This document shows, one piece after another, positions 59,160 through 64,000 of a stretch of 64,000 nucleotides of DNA. The notes under the pieces are model-generated. The model had not been told where the DNA came from, searched no databases, and worked only from the letters and a program-made list of their open reading frames with translations. Made by a program: the position numbers and the translations under genes. Source of the DNA: Phyto melanocephala (taxonomy: Eukaryota > Arthropoda > Insecta > Diptera > Rhinophoridae); NCBI GenBank assembly GCA_941918925.1, contig OW799237.1, positions 108,408,515 through 108,472,514 on the forward strand, in the 5' to 3' direction. The stretch's first letter is position 1. Each line of letters starts with the position of its first letter.

Positions 59160-61500
59160 TATAGAACACAATAATTACGAACGAAGATATATATATGTAA
59201 ATATAAAATAAGATTTTCTCCGACAAACACGTCACTTATTCAATTATTATATGAAGGAATACTCCATTGTTGTAAGTCTTACTATAGACAAAATATTATT
59301 CGAAAGAAAATGGTTCATATTGTCAGCGGAAAAACTCTTTTAATGTTTTAAGTTAAATGCATATGATAATACACTCTTGGTTGTTAGTGCAGTCCTCAGA
59401 AAACACAAAATGGCTTCAAAAAAGTTTGTAAATAAATTTATACACATATTTTTTTAATATACTGCGACGAGAATCTAGATTGTTATGAAATATCAAAGCC
59501 TTCTGATGAAGACTACGAACAAAAATCTACTTTTTCAGAAGTTTTAAGTTCTACGTATTGTTTCTAAAACAACTTAAATAATTCCCTTTTAATCATCTCT
59601 CCCTATTTAGCTCCTCTAACAATTTTTTTCCTTCGTCAATTACTTATTATGCCATTTCAAACTAATCAATTCTGTACTAATTACGAATTCAGTCGACCAT
59701 TTTTAATATTGTCAGGAATTTATGAAAACGTATTCATATGAATTAATTATCTATCTATAAACTTTCTTAATTTAAGTCCACCCATTTAGAAAAAAAAGAA
59801 ATGTGTTTGTTCTATATTTATAAACAAATCTTGAAACGCCCTTTTTATCGATTACAAACACGAAGTAATTGCCTTCATTTACACATTTTAACAGGACGGC
59901 TTTTTCTTTGAAATCCAACAAATAAAATGCAACTGGAATGCGAAATACGATTTATTAGCTCTGGAACTACGACTTGGATTGACTGTTCGATACAAAATAA
60001 ATTGAATAAGAAACGTTTGTACGTTTGAACACATCGTAAGTCAATCTTGTGGCGTATGTTTTCTTTTTTTTATTTTTTTTTTTTCGAAACTCGAACTCAT
60101 TTACGTCGGTTTGTATGTCACATTATCCAGCAGCACGGCGCCTCTTGGCAAAAACTTAATTGAATGTATTTAAAATAAAGCATTAAGATATAAGTACTTG
60201 TTTTTGTTGTTGTTGCTGCAATAGATCAAGTGCTAGATAAAGATGATGTGCAAAGAATTTAATGAAGTAAAGAAAATGTCTGTAGGTGTTGTCAACTATT
60301 TTAATGGTTGTACTTAAGTACCAACTATTGAGATGATATTTAATACGATATAGACACGAGATGCATGAGTACTTGCATACATATGTACATGCATACATAC
60401 ATACATAAACATTTAATAAATAAAAATTCCTTTTAATCAAAAACACAATCATAAAAGAATATAAATAACAAGGGTATTCACTTATTTGGTAATTGTTCTA
60501 ACCCATTTATAAAGAAAATATATAAATATTTTAAGAAAAATGATTTCATTATTACTATAAAAGAATACAAATTTAATTACTTAAAACTAAAACTTTTTTT
60601 CCAATTGACGAGTTAATCAACATTATCTGAGACTCAAATAAGTAGTAAACACAGTTGAATCGGGAAATTGAATTTCAGCATTGAGTTTGTGGATATTTCC
60701 GTCAAAAGTCTTGCTGTAGTGAATACCCTTAATGTCTACTCTGTAAACAAGTGAAATTAAAAGCTTTCGCGTATCATATTATATGGTTTCTTGATACCTC
60801 TTACTTAACAAAAATTTTACATTTCACATTTTGAAGGTGCGCGAATTGACTACCAGATAAATTTAATCCCTGGCGCTGCAGGATCGATACTACATAAGAT
60901 CCGTATGGACACTAAGACATTTATGGTAATGAGTTGGCTGACGAATGCTCAATAAATGGATTAACACTTAATGTTTCAGAAGAGCTATAGGATATCACCA
61001 AGCTCTTTCAAACGAAATTGATAAGAAAATGGCCATGAGATGAGCATATTGACACTAGCGAAACATCTGACCTTTTTTAGCTCTCGAATACGAAACAAAC
61101 AAAAAAAAAATATTTTATCTTTAAAACATATATTACAAATGGTCGCAAGTATTGATATTCCTTGCAATGACTGCTGTAGATGTCTGGAAGTGGGAGGGTT
61201 AGTAGAATTAGAGTAATCTGATCTGATCTGATCAGATCGCCAGGCTCTATAGGAATGTTGATTATGTGAGAAAATAAGATGATTTTTATTAGTACTTGTA
61301 TTTCACAGAAAACTCGAACGTGAAATAAAATAGCAATCAGATTTGAATACAAAAATTTTGTCCCAGATCAGCGCGTCTTTTCGTCTGTAAGCTGTATTGG
61401 GAGGATAAATAATGCTAATTGAATACTTAGGATTCTGACATTAAAGACCTAATCTTTGATTAAATCTGATAAAACTGCGACACAGAAATTTTTAGAAAAC
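59160..61500. other. AT-rich spacer, no gene recognised
   Basis: A CATA tract lies at 60376-60407. No splice-bounded coding exon was seen; the open frames lack domain or signal features. Confidence 0.5.
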
Positions 61501-61690
61501 AACAACTAAGAGTGCTATATTCGGCCGTGCCGAATCTTATATACCCTTCACAACGTGTAGTCATGCAATAACAATTGTTTCACTATTCATTTCATTAATA
61601 TGAAATACGACCATACATATATGTTTCATTATCTTTATAATGACTTTATCCGCTTAAAAGCATCTCATTGTAAAATTTAAAATTGAGGGG
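61501..61690 (-). mobile_element. DINE-1-like 3'-end fragment
   Basis: AACTAAGAGTGCTATATTCG, hairpin ATTCGGCCGTGCCGAAT, TATACCCTTCACAACGTGTA and TCATGCAATAACAATTG. It fades after CATTGTAAAATT. Confidence 0.75.
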
Positions 61691-61825
61691 TACAACCAAA
61701 ATAAGGCCCTATCATCACGCTGTAGCCGATATTGTGCTGAAACCGAAAAATGTTTCCTCAGGTCATTTCGGATCAAAAAAGTTCCGCTTCGAAGCCAATT
61801 TCTAAAAGCCCTTTAAGATTTTTTT

Positions 61826-62189
61826 TATTTCTTCAAAATTTTTTATTTTTTCAAAATTTTTTATTTTTTCAAAATTTTTTATTTTTTCAAAATTTGTCAT
61901 TTTTTCAAAATTTGTTATTTTTTTAAAATTTTTTATTTTATCAAAATTTTTTATTTTTTCAAAATGTTTTATTTTTTCAAAATATTTTATTTATTCAAAA
62001 TTTTTTATTTTTTTCAAAATTTTTTATTTTTTCAAAATTTTTTATTTCTTCAACATTTTTTATTTTTTCAAAATTTTTATTTTTTCAAAATTTTTTATTT
62101 TTTCAAAATTTTTTATTTTTTCAAAATTTTTTATTTTTTCAAAATTTTTTATTTTTTCAAAATTTTTTATTTTTTCAAAATTTTTTATT
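61826..62189. repeat. 18-bp minisatellite, about 20 units
   Basis: The unit ATTTTTTATTTTTTCAAA repeats with few changes, mostly in T-run length. It creates a FYFFKI periodic frame on the plus strand that should not be taken as protein. Confidence 0.92.
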
Positions 62190-62229
62190 TGAAAATTATT
62201 TAACTATTAACGTTTCTTAATGTACTTAT

Positions 62230-63790
62230 GTGATTATAATCAGAATCAAAATTTAAAAACTATCTTTGTTAAGTGAAATTAATTAATTTTTTAGAACTTA
62301 CTGAACCCAAACTTAATTGCATTTGCCGCGGAACCTTTTTTAACGACATCGAAAATCTAAAGATGCAGTTCTTATTGTTTTTTTATGCACTACATGGTAT
62401 GGATAGGGCCATTTTGATATTTACAAAAATTATAAAAAAGTTGTTTCCCTAATTTATATGTACATATATTAAAATAAAAAAAAAAAATTTTATTCATAAC
62501 GTCACTGTCAACCAAAAGTACTAAAGTCGGGCCACCATTAACACACGTTCGACTGTTTAGTTTGATTTAGCAGATTTAATAAACGTTTACAATATATTCG
62601 TTGATGTCGGTTAAAACTACGATGGATGACGTATGGCGGATTCTTTGTGACTCTCGGCCATTATTGCACTTACTGTGAAGGGTCCAAAAATTGTTGGTGG
62701 AGCCGTTTTAAACAAATTAAAAAAAAACCAATAAAATCATTGCGTTGAATATAACATATAAAAGTCCGTCCCGAACTGTCCCCAATGAGCAAATTTGCAA
62801 TGTATGAGTTAAGAAAAATGTGAAAAGTGTGTTATTTGTCTAACTGTCCGTCCATTGGATGTCATAAAAGTTAAATGTATTTGCAGTTTGACATGAACGT
62901 TGTTTTTATGCACTTGTTTGTCTACACATGTCTAGAGTCTAGACTTCATCAGAAAAGAAAAAGAAAAAAGAATAAAACTTTAATAAAAAGTTTTATTGCG
63001 TGAATTGAAATTAAAACACAAACAAAATAATATCCTAGTGACAACAGGCACGTAAGGTGGGAAATTCTAGAAATTTCTTTTATGAACTTTTATTTAAATT
63101 TAAAGGGATTGGAAAAAAATAACATAAGTTTGTTCTTTGCTTATTTCAGTAATATAACTAGGTATTTTAAAATTAGGTTAAAAACATACTTTATGGCAGA
63201 ATAATTTTTTAGTTTTTGTAATTTAAAAGGACTTCCTCAGATTAACTTTTATTATTTTATAATAACGGCAATTTATGAACGTAATGCATTCGTGCATACT
63301 TCTTTTCTTCTCAAAATCAATGACCTTCACCATACATGTGTATGGTTATTTGAAATCAATATTTAATGTTTAACGATTTGCAGAAAAAAAAACCCAAACA
63401 TTCCAGTACGTTTAAGTACATGCATACCAGCACGCAGTAAGTCATAAAAAACCACAAATTGAAATTTTAAACTTTGTGGTGAACACAATTTGAAAAACCA
63501 TACAAATCAAATTTATGATCCTTCTTATAGTCTGCCCAGAGATTTAAAATAAAACTTTTGTGTGGTAAGAAATATCAAGTGTATTCACAACAAGTTCAAA
63601 GTGTCGTATTGTCATAATGTCATAATTTCCAATAAATTAAAAATAAATAAAAAGTATTGGTTAGTTTATTGCAAAAATTTTAAACGATTTTACAGTTTTG
63701 AAAAATTATAACAATACGACACATAAGATATCTTGTAAATTCAGCAATTATTTGAAAATTCTTATGATCAGTTGATTTTTTTTAGTTTTT
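62230..63790. other. Spacer, no feature recognised
   Basis: AT-rich, with no element ends or coding signals that I can support. Confidence 0.5.
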
Positions 63791-63792
63791 TT

Positions 63793-64000
63793 TAATTTTA
63801 ATGGCAAGGTTATAAAACCATAGAGCCAGGGTATCCCACACAGGTTCAGAATCCGTAAGTCGACCTATACCTTCATATAGGAAGTCGGAGCTGAACGCGA
63901 ATATTCTTTTCTTTAAGACAACAAGACAACTTTGTACCAGTTGGGAGCTGTGGTGAATTTAGATGAATTCGCCCACTACTGAAGACAAACTTCAAGGCAT
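63793..64000. repeat. Dispersed repeat, copy 2 (runs off the window)
   Basis: AATGGCAAGGTTATAAAACC to GAGCTGAACGCGAATATTC matches 19930-20040 almost base for base, then the two diverge. The continuation may enter the body of the element beyond the window. Confidence 0.55.

Noticed and set aside
61964..62203. 79-codon periodic FYFFKI ORF
   Set aside because: It is purely a translation of the 18-bp minisatellite.
1..64000. tRNA, rRNA or histone genes
   Set aside because: I looked for the T-loop GGTTCRANNCC with a matching anticodon arm, rRNA core words and histone motifs and saw none that I could support by eye.

Overview
The window looks like a gene-poor, AT-rich piece of a dipteran genome. 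I infer a calyptrate (blowfly or housefly-like) fly from spliced insect-type genes, ATAC/TATG microsatellites, degraded mariner transposases and many copies of an interspersed repeat that closely resembles the Drosophila DINE-1/INE-1 (mini-me) Helentron family. There are no bacterial operons, CRISPR arrays, rRNAs or recognisable tRNAs.

The clear host genes are two tandem quiescin sulfhydryl oxidase (QSOX) paralogs, both on the minus strand. Paralog B is complete. Exon 1 (30180-31619) carries the signal peptide, the thioredoxin domain (CGHC) and the first part of the Erv/ALR domain (FFGCTDC). Exon 2 (12867-13358) carries the rest of the Erv domain (HNEVN, CHQC) and a C-terminal membrane anchor. 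They are joined by a repeat-filled intron of about 16.8 kb. Paralog A (exon 1, 3272-4726; CSHC and FFGCTGC) ends at a good splice donor, and its second exon must lie left of the window. The two first exons are much more alike in their Erv half than in their thioredoxin half, which suggests gene conversion. A conserved 21-bp leader precedes both start codons. On the plus strand, 49363-49449 is the signal-peptide exon of an unidentified secreted or membrane protein whose remaining exons are not visible. A weaker candidate 5' gene end lies at 33100-35974.

Almost everything else is mobile-element debris. There are about 18 copies or fragments of the DINE-1-like element in both orientations, some with internal tandem repeats of about 100 bp. 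Other elements are three mariner-family remnants, one keeping an intact 52-codon DNA-binding reading frame; a pogo-like MITE (TA target duplication) and a short TIR MITE nested in one DINE-1-like copy; and an element with terminal motif GGTCTGTCTGCGTAC and a 5-bp duplication (TAATA), confirmed by an empty-site comparison inside the window. There are also hAT-like elements, foldback MITEs, a small palindromic MITE family, two satellite-bearing repeats (121-bp and 142-bp units), and scraps of non-LTR retrotransposon coding sequence. The main story is layered insertion: it has inflated the QSOX-B intron and placed a MITE 30 bp inside the first intron of QSOX-A. I did not find a convincing new biochemical system. 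The most useful leads are the paralog conversion pattern, the 5-bp-duplication element and the mariner DNA-binding mini-ORF.
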